From Pseudanabaena sp. CAN_BIN31 (GTDB lineage: Bacteria > Cyanobacteriota > Cyanobacteriia > Pseudanabaenales > Pseudanabaenaceae), in the NCBI GenBank assembly GCA_026785865.1, contig JAJAZG010000517.1, forward strand, positions 1 through 18,452: 18,452 nucleotides of DNA, in the 5' to 3' direction. The notes below the pieces were generated by a model that worked only from the letters and a program-made list of their open reading frames with translations, did not search any database and was not told the DNA's origin. The position numbers were made by a program, and so were the translations under genes. Within the stretch, counting starts at the first letter, position 1. Each line of letters starts with the position of its first letter. Positions 1 to 7,746 of the stretch are shown piece after piece.

Positions 1-276
1 CTAATCATTTGGTCACCTCAAGAAGTTTTAGAAAAACAGCAAACTCTGAGACGAAATTCCAACGAATTTGAATCTGAAGATCTAATTATTGGCGAGTTTC
101 TCGGTGATTCCGATTTGCTGATTGTGAGGTGCAACCCAAATACTACTGATTTTGGACAAATTATCATTGCTCTTCCCATCGATCATCGAGCAGACTGGTA
201 TTACCTAGCATACTCATTACCAGAATTTTTACAGAGATTTATTACTAGCCAAGGCGAGAAATTTTGGGAGACGTAA
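1..276 (+). CDS. SMI1/KNR4-like (SUKH) protein, C-terminal part
   Basis: An open frame enters from the left edge and stops at TAA 274-276, leaving 91 C-terminal residues; the start lies outside the window. The sequence shows a loop GEFLGDSDLLIV, then an alternating hydrophobic strand (FGQIIIALPID), then an aromatic stretch (ADWYYLAYSLPEFLQRFI). The order 'glycine-rich loop, strand, strand, W/Y, then a helix with FL at the end' is what SMI1/KNR4 (SUKH) domains show in their second half. Family members are often immunity proteins against contact-dependent toxins or stand-alone cytosolic proteins; nothing here tells which. No toxin gene is visible. The assignment rests on this pattern only and is moderate to weak. 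Confidence 0.45.
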   Translation, partial: LIIWSPQEVLEKQQTLRRNSNEFESEDLIIGEFLGDSDLLIVRCNPNTTDFGQIIIALPIDHRADWYYLAYSLPEFLQRFITSQGEKFWET

Positions 277-346
277 ATTTTATACTCAAATATTCAGAAG
301 TAAACCAATTAAGATCCAGTCTTGTGACATAGATAACGTTTAGAAT

Positions 347-393
347 GTTCGCTAGTGTCCACAATAAGTATTTGATGTTGGACAGTAGCGAAC
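347..393. promoter_or_regulatory. Inverted repeat upstream of carA
   Basis: Arms 347-361 (GTTCGCTAGTGTCCA) and 379-393 (TGGACAGTAGCGAAC) pair at 14 of 15 positions around a 17-base loop. The right arm ends 15 bases before the carA start. It lacks a T-run, so it is not a simple terminator for the gene to the left. It could be an operator, a leader hairpin in the carA transcript, or a dispersed palindrome. A TAGAAT at 341-346 could serve as a -10 box, but no well-placed -35 is seen. Confidence 0.5.
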
Positions 394-408
394 GAGTATT
401 TAGAAGAT

Positions 409-1578
409 ATGGCAACAAAGCAAGCAGCGATTTTGGTCTTGGCGGATGGTACTTGTTACCGTGGCTATGCGTTTGGTGCGTCGGGAACTGCGATCGGTGA
501 AGTGGTATTTAATACGGGTATGACTGGCTATCAAGAGGTAATGACCGACCCTAGCTACCGTGGTCAAATCGTGACTTTTACCTGTCCCGAACTTGGCAAT
601 ACAGGTGTAACTCCCGAAGATGATGAGTCCGATCGCCCACAAGTGCGCGGCGTAATCGCTCGTAACATTACGGCTGTGCCTAGTAATTGGCGATCGCGTC
701 AGTCTCTGCCCGATTACCTCAAGGCGCATAATGTCGTCGGCATTGCAGGAATTGATACTCGTGCGCTTACCCGCAAGTTGCGATCGCTTGGCGCAATGAA
801 TGGCGGTATCTCTACAGAAATTCTCGATCCTGAAGTGCTACTTGCTCAAGTAAACGCGGCTCCTTCGATGCAAGGTCAAAACCTCGCTCAAGCCGCTTCG
901 ACCGATCGCATTTATGAATGGTCAGACAAAACCATCCCTGAATGGGAATTTATTGAGCCATCGCAGTTAACAGGTGACGCGATGACAGTTGTAGCGATCG
1001 ACTTTGGCGTAAAGCGTAATATTTTGCGCCGCCTCGCCAGCTACGGTTGCCGCGTGATTGTCGTCCCCTCCGATACCTCCGCCGAAAAGATTCTCGCTTA
1101 CAATCCTGATGGTATCTTCCTCTCTAACGGACCTGGCGATCCCGCCGCCGTAACTCAAGGAATCGAAACCGCGAAGACTTTGCTAAGCTCAGATAAACCA
1201 ATGTTTGGCATTTGCTTAGGACATCAGATTTTAGGCTTATCGATGGGTGGCGACACATTCAAACTCAAGTTTGGACATCGTGGACTCAATCAACCTGCTC
1301 AAAACCAAGCTGAAAACGCCGATCGCCGCGTCGAGATCACCAGCCAAAATCATGGCTTTGCGCTCACAGGTGAATCCTTTGATGAGTCTCCTGCAATGTT
1401 GACTCATATTAACCTCAACGATCGCACCGTTGCAGGTTTAGAGCATAAAACTCTACCGATCTTCTCGGTGCAATATCACCCAGAAGCTAGCCCTGGTCCT
1501 CATGATGCTGATTATTTGTTCGAGCGCTTTGTAAACTCAATGCGCGAACATAAAAATACTAAACAGATTGCGGCTTAA
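409..1578 (+). CDS. carA: Carbamoyl-phosphate synthase, small (glutaminase) subunit
   Basis: CarA hydrolyses glutamine and channels ammonia to the large subunit CarB, which makes carbamoyl phosphate for arginine and pyrimidine synthesis in the cytosol. The 389 residues match the usual family length. The N-terminal half (about 1-185) holds the CarA-specific domain (LADGTCYRGYAFG, FNTGMTGYQEVMTDPSY, GIAGIDTRALTRKLR). The C-terminal half is a class I glutamine amidotransferase: oxyanion loop SNGPGDP near 239-245, nucleophile Cys269 in FGICLGHQ, and the His357/Glu359 pair in QYHPEASPGP. All catalytic residues are present. The ATG at 409 fits the conserved N-terminus; AGAAG just before it is a weak ribosome site. 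carB is not in this window, as is common in cyanobacteria where the two subunits are unlinked. Confidence 0.97.
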   Translation: MATKQAAILVLADGTCYRGYAFGASGTAIGEVVFNTGMTGYQEVMTDPSYRGQIVTFTCPELGNTGVTPEDDESDRPQVRGVIARNITAVPSNWRSRQSLPDYLKAHNVVGIAGIDTRALTRKLRSLGAMNGGISTEILDPEVLLAQVNAAPSMQGQNLAQAASTDRIYEWSDKTIPEWEFIEPSQLTGDAMTVVAIDFGVKRNILRRLASYGCRVIVVPSDTSAEKILAYNPDGIFLSNGPGDPAAVTQGIETAKTLLSSDKPMFGICLGHQILGLSMGGDTFKLKFGHRGLNQPAQNQAENADRRVEITSQNHGFALTGESFDESPAMLTHINLNDRTVAGLEHKTLPIFSVQYHPEASPGPHDADYLFERFVNSMREHKNTKQIAA

Positions 1579-1593
1579 GCCCTCACCCCAACC

Positions 1594-1612
1594 CCTCTCC
1601 CTAGGGGAGAGG
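1594..1612. repeat. Short palindromic repeat after carA
   Basis: CCTCTCCC (1594-1601) and GGGAGAGG (1605-1612) form a perfect 8-bp stem with a 3-base loop, preceded by CCCTCACCCCAAC. This C-rich phrase followed by a GGAGAGG stem is a dispersed REP-like element well known from cyanobacterial intergenic regions. There is no T-run, so termination of carA here is uncertain. Confidence 0.7.
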
Positions 1613-1647
1613 AGCTAAGACTCTAAATTAAACTTTCTATTACAACT

Positions 1648-2739
1648 ATGCCAATCCCAGTACCCACACTTCCAATCGACTCTGAAGGACTTTTAAGACT
1701 CTTACGCCATAAGGAAGGAACTTGGGTGCAGTGGGGGCTGGCTTGCCAAATGCTCCAAAAATTAGGAGAGAATTCTCTCGCAATTTTTGAGAATACTGGC
1801 TTTGAGCCAATTCAACAAAATCAGATTGTGGTGGCTTCACAGGTCTATGCGAGTCTGCAAGCTGGTAATGCTGCGGATATAGTGTTGGCGCATTTTGAAC
1901 AAAAAGGCAGTGACATTCTCAATGAGTTGCGCGTACTCAATCAATTAGAACGGGTTGCCATGGCGACTTTTGCGCTTGAAAAAAATCTTGATGTTCTAGA
2001 AGCTAAAGATGTCGTTAAGGCCATTAAGGAAGCTTCCTCTGTTGCCAATTTGCCAGAAGGATTTACGCGCCACCCTGGGGATGCGGTAGTATTACAAATT
2101 CTCAAAGCGGCTCAGGGCAAAATCGATCCGCAAGAACGTACTAGATTGATTGCGCGGGGTTTACGGTTTGCTCATGGTGAAAGGGCAAGGGCAGCGATCG
2201 AGCGACTGCTCACCGATATGGCAAATCCTACCAAGAAAAAAGCTCCTAATCTTCCCAACTTCCGTTACGATGCTGAAGATAGTATTCCTCGGATTTTACC
2301 TGTAGTCGGGACTTTACCGATGACGATCGCTCAGTTTAAAGCAGTTCCCTTTGCCGATGAAATCGCTCCTTTCGGAATTGTCCATTCTACTGGTGACTCC
2401 ACATGGGCAACGCTTCCAGGGTGGTTTGTGGTGCATGAAGCAGAGGATGGCGTGATTGTTTCTTGCAATACCGACACTTTGCAAGCTGCCATTAATCAAG
2501 AAGTTGTGAGTTCGATTCGCGATCGCGCTGAGGATGTTTTGGTATTAGTCGATCGCGCTCAACGTGATTGGGATGAAAATAGCTATTTTGCGATCGCGGA
2601 TGAAGACGGTAATCTTAAGTTTGCATGGTTTGAGACTAAGCCAGATGTAAAAATATTGGGTAAAGTCACTTTGACTTTGCGCCCGAAACGCTTCTTTGAC
2701 GAAGAAGCATCTAAAGATCGTTGGCAGTTTGAAGAATAA
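1648..2739 (+). CDS. raf1: RuBisCO accumulation factor 1 (assembly chaperone)
   Basis: Raf1 is a dimeric chaperone that binds RbcL after chaperonin folding, stabilises RbcL dimers and helps form the RbcL8 core before RbcS joins. The 363 residues match the usual cyanobacterial length. The N-terminal part (about 1-195) is helical, with the family start LPIDSEGLLRLLRHKEGTWVQWG and the segment LPEGFTRHPGDAVVLQILKAA. A linker (TKKKAPNLP, about 195-204) leads into the beta-rich dimerisation domain (about 205-345: RILPVVGTLPM, APFGIVHSTGDSTWATLPGWFVV, FAIADEDGNLKFAW). A short acidic tail follows. The ATG at 1648 has no Shine-Dalgarno sequence but gives the expected N-terminus. The gene is intact; a decayed copy of the codons for residues 315-345 lies downstream at 3368-3462. 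Confidence 0.93.
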   Translation: MPIPVPTLPIDSEGLLRLLRHKEGTWVQWGLACQMLQKLGENSLAIFENTGFEPIQQNQIVVASQVYASLQAGNAADIVLAHFEQKGSDILNELRVLNQLERVAMATFALEKNLDVLEAKDVVKAIKEASSVANLPEGFTRHPGDAVVLQILKAAQGKIDPQERTRLIARGLRFAHGERARAAIERLLTDMANPTKKKAPNLPNFRYDAEDSIPRILPVVGTLPMTIAQFKAVPFADEIAPFGIVHSTGDSTWATLPGWFVVHEAEDGVIVSCNTDTLQAAINQEVVSSIRDRAEDVLVLVDRAQRDWDENSYFAIADEDGNLKFAWFETKPDVKILGKVTLTLRPKRFFDEEASKDRWQFEE

Positions 2740-2754
2740 ATTAGAGGATTCGCG

Positions 2755-3363
2755 ATGTCATACAGCGATTTTGATCTTAGAAAAGTTAAACAAAATCTTG
2801 GAATCAATTTAATTGAAAAAGAGAACCTTTTCTCTTCTATTAGATCTGTTGGTATCACTGCATATCTTCAAGAGACGCTAGCAGAAAATATTCCGCTAGC
2901 TCGTGCAATTAACACTGAAAAAGCGCGTTCAGAGTTGATAATTGCGAACGTTTTAGTGGAATTGAGAAAAGTCCTAGAGCATAAAATAAGCTTGTTTTCT
3001 GGTGTTGAATTTAATGTTGATAAAGAAAAAGGGCTAAATGGATTTTGTGATTTCATAATTAGTGCATCCAGTGAACAATTAATGTTATGCAGTCCGATTG
3101 TTACCGTTGTCGAAGCAAAAAATGAAAACATTATTGGCGGATTGGGTCAATGTATCGCCGAAATGGTTGCCGCAAAAATCTTTAATGAACTAGAAAATGA
3201 CGAAAGTGTAAAGAGGATCTATGGGGTCGTAACTACAGGAACTACATGGAAGTTTCTGAAAATGGATAGAATGGATGTGTATATAGATTTGGACGATTAT
3301 CCAATTGAAAATCCTGATAAAATTACTGGTATTTTATTGGCAATGATGTCTCAAAATGCTTAG
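2755..3363 (+). CDS. Hypothetical protein with PD-(D/E)XK nuclease-like pattern
   Basis: A 202-residue cytosolic protein without signal peptide or membrane segment. The residue pattern resembles a PD-(D/E)XK core: Glu60 in an early helix (EKARSELIIANVL), Asp99 in GFCDFII, then Glu120-Ala-Lys122 at the end of a strand (VTVVEAKNENI) and Gln132 in the next helix. Such proteins include restriction and homing-type endonucleases, but the fold also covers non-nuclease proteins, so enzymatic activity is inferred. AGAGGA at 2743-2748, six bases before ATG, is the best ribosome site in the window. The gene starts 15 bases after raf1 and could be read with it. It is visibly AT-richer than its neighbours, has no HIP1 site, and is bounded on the right by a raf1 fragment, all pointing to insertion. 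Confidence 0.75.
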   Translation: MSYSDFDLRKVKQNLGINLIEKENLFSSIRSVGITAYLQETLAENIPLARAINTEKARSELIIANVLVELRKVLEHKISLFSGVEFNVDKEKGLNGFCDFIISASSEQLMLCSPIVTVVEAKNENIIGGLGQCIAEMVAAKIFNELENDESVKRIYGVVTTGTTWKFLKMDRMDVYIDLDDYPIENPDKITGILLAMMSQNA

Positions 3364-3367
3364 TATT

Positions 3368-3462
3368 GCGATCGCTGACGCAGATGGCTATCTAATGTTT
3401 GCATGGCTTGACTCATAACCCGAAGTGGAATTCTTAAACGATAAATTGTCCCTGAGTTGCGA
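3368..3462 (+). pseudogene. Decayed duplicate of the raf1 3' end
   Basis: Read from GCG at 3368 in frame, this stretch gives AIADADGYLMFAWLDS, stop, PEVEFLNDKLSLS. Raf1 residues 315-342 read AIADEDGNLKFAWFET followed by KPDVKILGKVTLT. The first 48 bases agree with 2590-2637 at about 36 positions, many of the differences being at third codon positions, which shows past selection as Raf1 coding sequence. A TAA at 3416-3418 replaces the Lys codon. No upstream part of a second raf1 is present; the homology begins almost at the stop codon of the preceding nuclease-like gene. It cannot make a functional product. Confidence 0.75.
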
Positions 3463-3467
3463 GGTTT

Positions 3468-3531
3468 GGGCGAAGCATTCCCAAATAAGGATATCTTAGA
3501 ATTTATAAGTATCGGCGGGAATGCTTCGCCC
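3468..3531. repeat. 15-bp inverted repeat, MITE-like dispersed element
   Basis: Arms 3468-3482 (GGGCGAAGCATTCCC) and 3517-3531 (GGGAATGCTTCGCCC) are perfectly complementary with 34 bases between. The GGGCGAAGCATTC phrase recurs in intergenic DNA of many cyanobacteria. No transposase is encoded, so it is either a non-autonomous element or a structured repeat. It starts a few bases after the raf1 remnant ends. Confidence 0.7.
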
Positions 3532-3729
3532 CTACTAATATCAACATATCTTCTGGGCGATCGCCTATCTTGGTATTTTTATTGTCAGAAATCGCCTAAG
3601 GTATCCACTCTCATCAATTGTTGCTTTAGTTTCCAATGCTTTCATGGTGATTGTTTGCAGAACTAATTCTATTCTAGACTATGGGATCGATAAAAGGCGA
3701 TCACAACATTTTTAGGCAAAGTAAAACCC
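3532..3729. other. Gene-free stretch
   Basis: Between the inverted repeat and the terminator hairpin no convincing gene, RNA or further repeat is seen. One HIP1 site (GGGCGATCGCC) is present. Open frames across it have no family resemblance and run through the repeat. Confidence 0.5.
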
Positions 3730-3778
3730 AAAGCCCAGAAAGCCGTAGCACAGCTTGCGCTACGGCTTTTTGGGCTTT
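3730..3778. terminator. Bidirectional terminator hairpin
   Basis: Arms 3730-3749 and 3759-3778 pair over 20 positions with one G-T mismatch that is a wobble pair in one direction; the loop is 9 bases. The outer ends are AAAGCCC and GGGCTTT and the inner ends GCCGTAGC and GCTACGGC, so a T-rich side follows the stem on both strands. It sits 7 bases past the stop codon of the mannosidase gene read on the minus strand, and after the plus-strand genes, between convergent transcripts. Confidence 0.85.
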
Positions 3779-3785
3779 ATTACGC

Positions 3786-6700
3786 CTACTTAATCAAAAA
3801 AGTTTTAATTTCGTAGGATTGAAATACAACTTTCAAAGGGCTTAAAGTATTTTTAGTTAGGGAGAGTAGATCAATTTTGTTTTCCATGAGATCGCATTCC
3901 CAAATATTCTCTATTTGCACAAGCTTATCTGGAATCTTAATGTCTACTTCTGTAGTCTTACCGTGAGCTTCATAAAACCTTAAAACCCAACCTGTTTTAT
4001 CTTGCGATCGCTTAAATGCTGAAAGAATAATATTTGGTGCAGAAACTTGTAAAAAGCTTTGTTCTTTTGATTGAGTAACTGCTTGAATTGGCGAATGTTG
4101 CAACATAATAGGATTGTTTAATTCTTGAGCAAGTTGCACAATATTTGCGTCGCGCCAATCGCCTTGATGGGGAACTAGTCGATAAGTAAATTGATGATCA
4201 CCGCGATCGCTATTTGGACAGGGCCAATTAGGGCTGCGGAGCAAGGTCAGTCTTAGGCAATCAGGCTTGGCATCATAGCCATATTTACTGTCATTGATCA
4301 CAGCCAAACCTAATGGAAGTTGATCTAGGTTTGATGATGTAATATCTGCCCAATATTGAGCAGGGACTTCCCATTTTGCTTTAGCTTCAGGTGTTTCAGC
4401 CAAGGTGCTACGCTGAATCGTTCCCATTGGGATTTCGTAAGTGACGTAGGGCGATCGCCAATTTACAGGGAAAGCAACTTTAACTAAAGTATATTCTTCT
4501 TGCCAATCAACCCAATTATTGACGGTGATAAATCCTTCAAATGCGGTTAATTGAATTTCTTGGATAAAGGTTGATTTGCGGAATTTTTGGATAATGCGTA
4601 ATGATATTAACAGACTGCAATTTTCAGTAATCGTAATTGATTCGAGGGTAGTAGATTCTAACTTTTTAGTTTCATAATTGGGATCGATATTCCAAGCATC
4701 CCAATATTGTTCTTTATCTTCAAAAAATTGTAATTCACTCGCAGATCGCAATATGGATTTTTGCGATCGCTTGTCAAATATTTGCGCGATCGCCCCAGTT
4801 TTCAGATCGATCTCAACTTGAATATATTGATTATCTAAATAAAATTTTTCACTGTCGGAAGTAATACTTAAAGGCTGATCAGTCTCAGTAATTTTCACAG
4901 ACTCAAGCTCAGTAAACCCAAAGCTAGGAATATTGGCTAACCAACATAATGAATGATCTGGAAGTCTAATTAATTGCGATCGCCGCCAGTTGAGAAAATT
5001 CCATGCTTGCAGATTAGTGCTTTCTGAGGTTTGGTGAGGGAGAAGGCGATCGCAAATTTCTCTTACTTGATTCCATGTGCGATCGGCATCAGCAAACACT
5101 TCTGGAATCGATGTGCCTGTTAAAATATCATGAAACTGATTGAGTAATAATCCTTGCCATGCTGTTTCTAATTGAGTCTGAGGATAAGGAATATTAAAGA
5201 TTAAAGAGGCGATCGCGCTATATTTTTCAGCATTACCTAAAAGTACTTCCAATTGACGATTTTGACGTTTCTGTTCGGATTTAGTCGTAAAAGTGCCGCG
5301 ATGGAATTCTAAATAGAGTTCATCTTGCCAAACTGGTAAATCTGCGGGTAATTGTGTCTTTAAATTTAAGAGAAAATTCTCTAATGTGCTGGGATGCATT
5401 TCAAAGAATATCGGTGAATCTGCCCACTTCCGCCCTACATCGAGCATATCCGCCGTTGGCCCCCCGCCATGATCGCCGACACCGTAAAGCCATGCTGTTT
5501 CGGTAATACCATGATGTTCTTCTTGGTTGGCAAGATACTTCGCGATCGCCACAGGTTCCAATCCTTGACCAATTTCGTTACTAAAATAAGTAAAAATTCG
5601 ACTTCCATCTACACCTTCCCACCAAAAAATTTGATGTGGAAATTTATTGGTATCATTCCACAAAAGTTTTTGGGTAACGAAAGCCTCAAAGCCGCTTTTT
5701 AACAAGATTTGTGGCATTTGCCAATGAAAACCAAAGGTATCAGGCAACCATGCAATTTTAACTTCTCGATTAAACTTTTTGCGAAAATATGCTTGCCCAT
5801 AGAGAATTTGTCTGATTAAAGATTCTCCACTCGGCAAGTTACCATCTGGTTCCACCCACATGCCGCCGATAAGTTCCCATTTGTCGGCGGCGACGGCGAA
5901 TTGAATCCTTGTAAATAATTCAGGATATTCCTGCTCCATCCATTGATAGGAGAGAGCCGTACTTTGATTAAAAATTAGCTCTGGATAATGCTCTTGCAAA
6001 TTTAAAGCTGATGTGAATGTGCGCTGCATGGCATTTTTGGTTTCGGCGATCGCCCACAGCCAAGCGACATCGATATGCGAATTACCAAGCATATAAATTT
6101 GGCGTTGTTTGAGAAATTCGCCATATTGCAGAAGTGGCTCGCGAATTGCGGCTATCTGTGCAAAAAAGTTCTCATTTGTCGTTAATTCAGGTCTAGCTAA
6201 CTCAGGTTGGGCAAACATCGCAACTAAGCTATTAGTCGCGGTTTCTAGAGGTTGTAAATTAATTTGATGTTTCGTAAAAATGGGAATATATGTTTGTAGA
6301 ATCTCCAGTTCAGTTGCAAGGCGATCGCCGTCACATAGTTGATGGGGATACTCAAAAATTAATTCTGAAAATTGCAATGCCCCAATGTCATGTTTAGGAC
6401 TATTGAGCTTAATTTCTAAAGTGAATTCACGATTAGGTTCTGCATGATCGGTTAATAGAATTCGACATTTTTGATCGAATAGATCGCCTTCTTGGACTTT
6501 ATGACCATTAATCCATATTTCACAAGCATCGACCCACCAGATTAAATTTAACCGAATAGTTGCATCGATTGTTGATAGTCCTGCATAGGTTTCTGGTACT
6601 TGCCAGACTTGTCTTAAATGAATATTTTCTTCTTTTTGCAAGAAGGCTACTATTGGTTTATTTTGCTTAGAATTTACCGCTGGTAGTATTTCCCATTCAC

Positions 6701-6794
6701 CTTTTTGGTTTTGCCTTTGCCAGTTGCTAAGTATGCATAAACGCGATCGCAAGTTATTAATAACTTGTGTCAAGTTTTTGACTAAGTCAGTCAT
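3786..6794 (-). CDS. GH38 alpha-mannosidase
   Basis: A 1002-residue glycoside hydrolase of family 38, which removes alpha-linked mannose with retention of configuration using one zinc ion. The catalytic domain starts near residue 232: IYMLGNSHIDVAWLW carries zinc ligands His240 and Asp242, WLPDTFGFHWQMPQ carries the nucleophile Asp352, and GDHGGGPT near 440-447 carries a further zinc ligand, His442. The middle domain shows FHRGTFTT and LLLNQFHDILTGTSI, and a long beta-sandwich region runs from about 640 to the end. An extra N-terminal domain (1-230) with WWVDACEIWINGHKV resembles that of the MAN2C1-type branch. No signal peptide is seen, so the enzyme is probably cytosolic. AGGGA lies nine bases before ATG. 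It is the last gene of the minus-strand row, 44 bases after the 276-residue secreted protein, and ends at the terminator. Its natural substrate cannot be told. Confidence 0.93.
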   Translation of the reverse strand: MTDLVKNLTQVINNLRSRLCILSNWQRQNQKGEWEILPAVNSKQNKPIVAFLQKEENIHLRQVWQVPETYAGLSTIDATIRLNLIWWVDACEIWINGHKVQEGDLFDQKCRILLTDHAEPNREFTLEIKLNSPKHDIGALQFSELIFEYPHQLCDGDRLATELEILQTYIPIFTKHQINLQPLETATNSLVAMFAQPELARPELTTNENFFAQIAAIREPLLQYGEFLKQRQIYMLGNSHIDVAWLWAIAETKNAMQRTFTSALNLQEHYPELIFNQSTALSYQWMEQEYPELFTRIQFAVAADKWELIGGMWVEPDGNLPSGESLIRQILYGQAYFRKKFNREVKIAWLPDTFGFHWQMPQILLKSGFEAFVTQKLLWNDTNKFPHQIFWWEGVDGSRIFTYFSNEIGQGLEPVAIAKYLANQEEHHGITETAWLYGVGDHGGGPTADMLDVGRKWADSPIFFEMHPSTLENFLLNLKTQLPADLPVWQDELYLEFHRGTFTTKSEQKRQNRQLEVLLGNAEKYSAIASLIFNIPYPQTQLETAWQGLLLNQFHDILTGTSIPEVFADADRTWNQVREICDRLLPHQTSESTNLQAWNFLNWRRSQLIRLPDHSLCWLANIPSFGFTELESVKITETDQPLSITSDSEKFYLDNQYIQVEIDLKTGAIAQIFDKRSQKSILRSASELQFFEDKEQYWDAWNIDPNYETKKLESTTLESITITENCSLLISLRIIQKFRKSTFIQEIQLTAFEGFITVNNWVDWQEEYTLVKVAFPVNWRSPYVTYEIPMGTIQRSTLAETPEAKAKWEVPAQYWADITSSNLDQLPLGLAVINDSKYGYDAKPDCLRLTLLRSPNWPCPNSDRGDHQFTYRLVPHQGDWRDANIVQLAQELNNPIMLQHSPIQAVTQSKEQSFLQVSAPNIILSAFKRSQDKTGWVLRFYEAHGKTTEVDIKIPDKLVQIENIWECDLMENKIDLLSLTKNTLSPLKVVFQSYEIKTFLIK

Positions 6795-6838
6795 TGTCGA
6801 AATCCCTGAGATTTTTACTTTTGCAGTCGGGATTAATT

Positions 6839-7669
6839 TTAGTTGACTTTTACTGTAAATCGCATAAATCCATAAGATGTTGCAGGATTCCCTGCACTAA
6901 TTGCAAGAGGAAGGATTTCGCTAGCTGTTTTCTTAGCAACGTCAACTACTACTAATCCATTGGTGTTATCAGATGCAGTTAGAGTCGCATTAGTAGTAGG
7001 CTTTTTACAGGTTGTGGGTGGTAGAGTGTTGGGTGGATAGAAGTTGCCGCGATCGCTGTCAGAGAGTCCTGTCAGATAAGCATTTGGCGGAATTTGTAAT
7101 GACGTACTATTTAAGAAGGCGATATCTAGGTTACTGCCGCCGCCAACGATGTTGTAAGCTCCACTGACAAAAGTAGTATTTGCGGGAATAAGGTCGCAAA
7201 TGGTGACATTGGTTGCGTTGGTATTGCCATTCGACAGGAAATAAATCGTATATTCTATGGTTTGAGTCGGTTGGGGTGCGGGGCAGATACCAGTAGTAGG
7301 ACAGGCGATCGCGCCTCTCAAATAGTCATTGACATTATTGTTAGGAACGCCATCACTATCTGGCCATTTCGGATCAGTATCATCGGGGGGGGCTGGATCA
7401 TCTACAAATCCAGTAACAGCCACACCGTTAATTGCGGTGATTCGTTTGACTAGGGTAATGATGGGAGAGCCAGTGACATCTGTAACTGTAAGGTTGGAGG
7501 TTACTGTGCCAGTGGCGGTTGATGAAGTTGCCTCAAAGCTGCCTGTGCTGGTGTTGCTAATAGGAGGAGGAGCCGCTAAAACCGATTTGGATAGTGCGAA
7601 GTAGCTGCCGAGAATGATGGCAGAGCTTACAAGTAGGCGAATCGATGTGTGAACAAATGGGGTTGACAT
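6839..7669 (-). CDS. Secreted DUF11-like protein, short relative of the GEVED proteins
   Basis: A 276-residue exported protein. Residues 1-32 form a signal peptide (hydrophobic LLVSSAIILGSYFAL, then SVLAA before a proline run). Residues 38-62 (NTSTGSFEATSSTATGTVTSN) match the mature N-terminus of the 722-residue neighbour. From about 74 (VKRITAI) to the end runs the module shared with both larger neighbours: DPKWPDSDG, YLRGAIAC, a DUF11-type core (IEYTIYFLSNG, ICDLIPANTTF) and the end SYGFMRFTVKVN. Four cysteines (about 123, 129, 158, 221) recur in all three proteins and probably form disulfides outside the cytosol. There is no GEVED domain. It looks like a minimal version made of only the two end modules. 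A role in the cell surface or sheath is inferred from its neighbours. Confidence 0.82.
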   Translation of the reverse strand: MSTPFVHTSIRLLVSSAIILGSYFALSKSVLAAPPPISNTSTGSFEATSSTATGTVTSNLTVTDVTGSPIITLVKRITAINGVAVTGFVDDPAPPDDTDPKWPDSDGVPNNNVNDYLRGAIACPTTGICPAPQPTQTIEYTIYFLSNGNTNATNVTICDLIPANTTFVSGAYNIVGGGSNLDIAFLNSTSLQIPPNAYLTGLSDSDRGNFYPPNTLPPTTCKKPTTNATLTASDNTNGLVVVDVAKKTASEILPLAISAGNPATSYGFMRFTVKVN

Positions 7670-7694
7670 AAAAATGTTTTAGCTGTGAAATGAC

Positions 7695-7739
7695 TCCTCC
7701 TGATGGGGCTAACTGCGATTAGACAGTTAGCCCTGATGG
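7695..7739 (-). promoter_or_regulatory. Leader hairpin between the 722- and 276-residue genes
   Basis: Arms 7706-7715 and 7724-7733 (GGGCTAACTG / CAGTTAGCCC) pair perfectly over 10 bp with an 8-base loop. On the minus strand the hairpin is flanked on both sides by CCATCAGG (plus-strand 7699-7706 and 7732-7739). No T-run follows, so it is not a classical terminator. On the minus strand the right flank runs into AGGAGGA (7695-7701), a perfect Shine-Dalgarno sequence, yet 25 bases lie between it and the ATG at 7669, too far for normal use. A leader element or mRNA stabiliser is likely. Confidence 0.5.
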
Positions 7740-7746
7740 AAAGGTT

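Noticed and set aside
1594..1612. Intrinsic terminator of carA
   Set aside because: The stem is good but no T-run follows, and the sequence matches a dispersed repeat type.
3457..3666. A 69-residue open frame on the plus strand
   Set aside because: It begins in the raf1 remnant, runs through the inverted repeat, and has no family resemblance or ribosome site.
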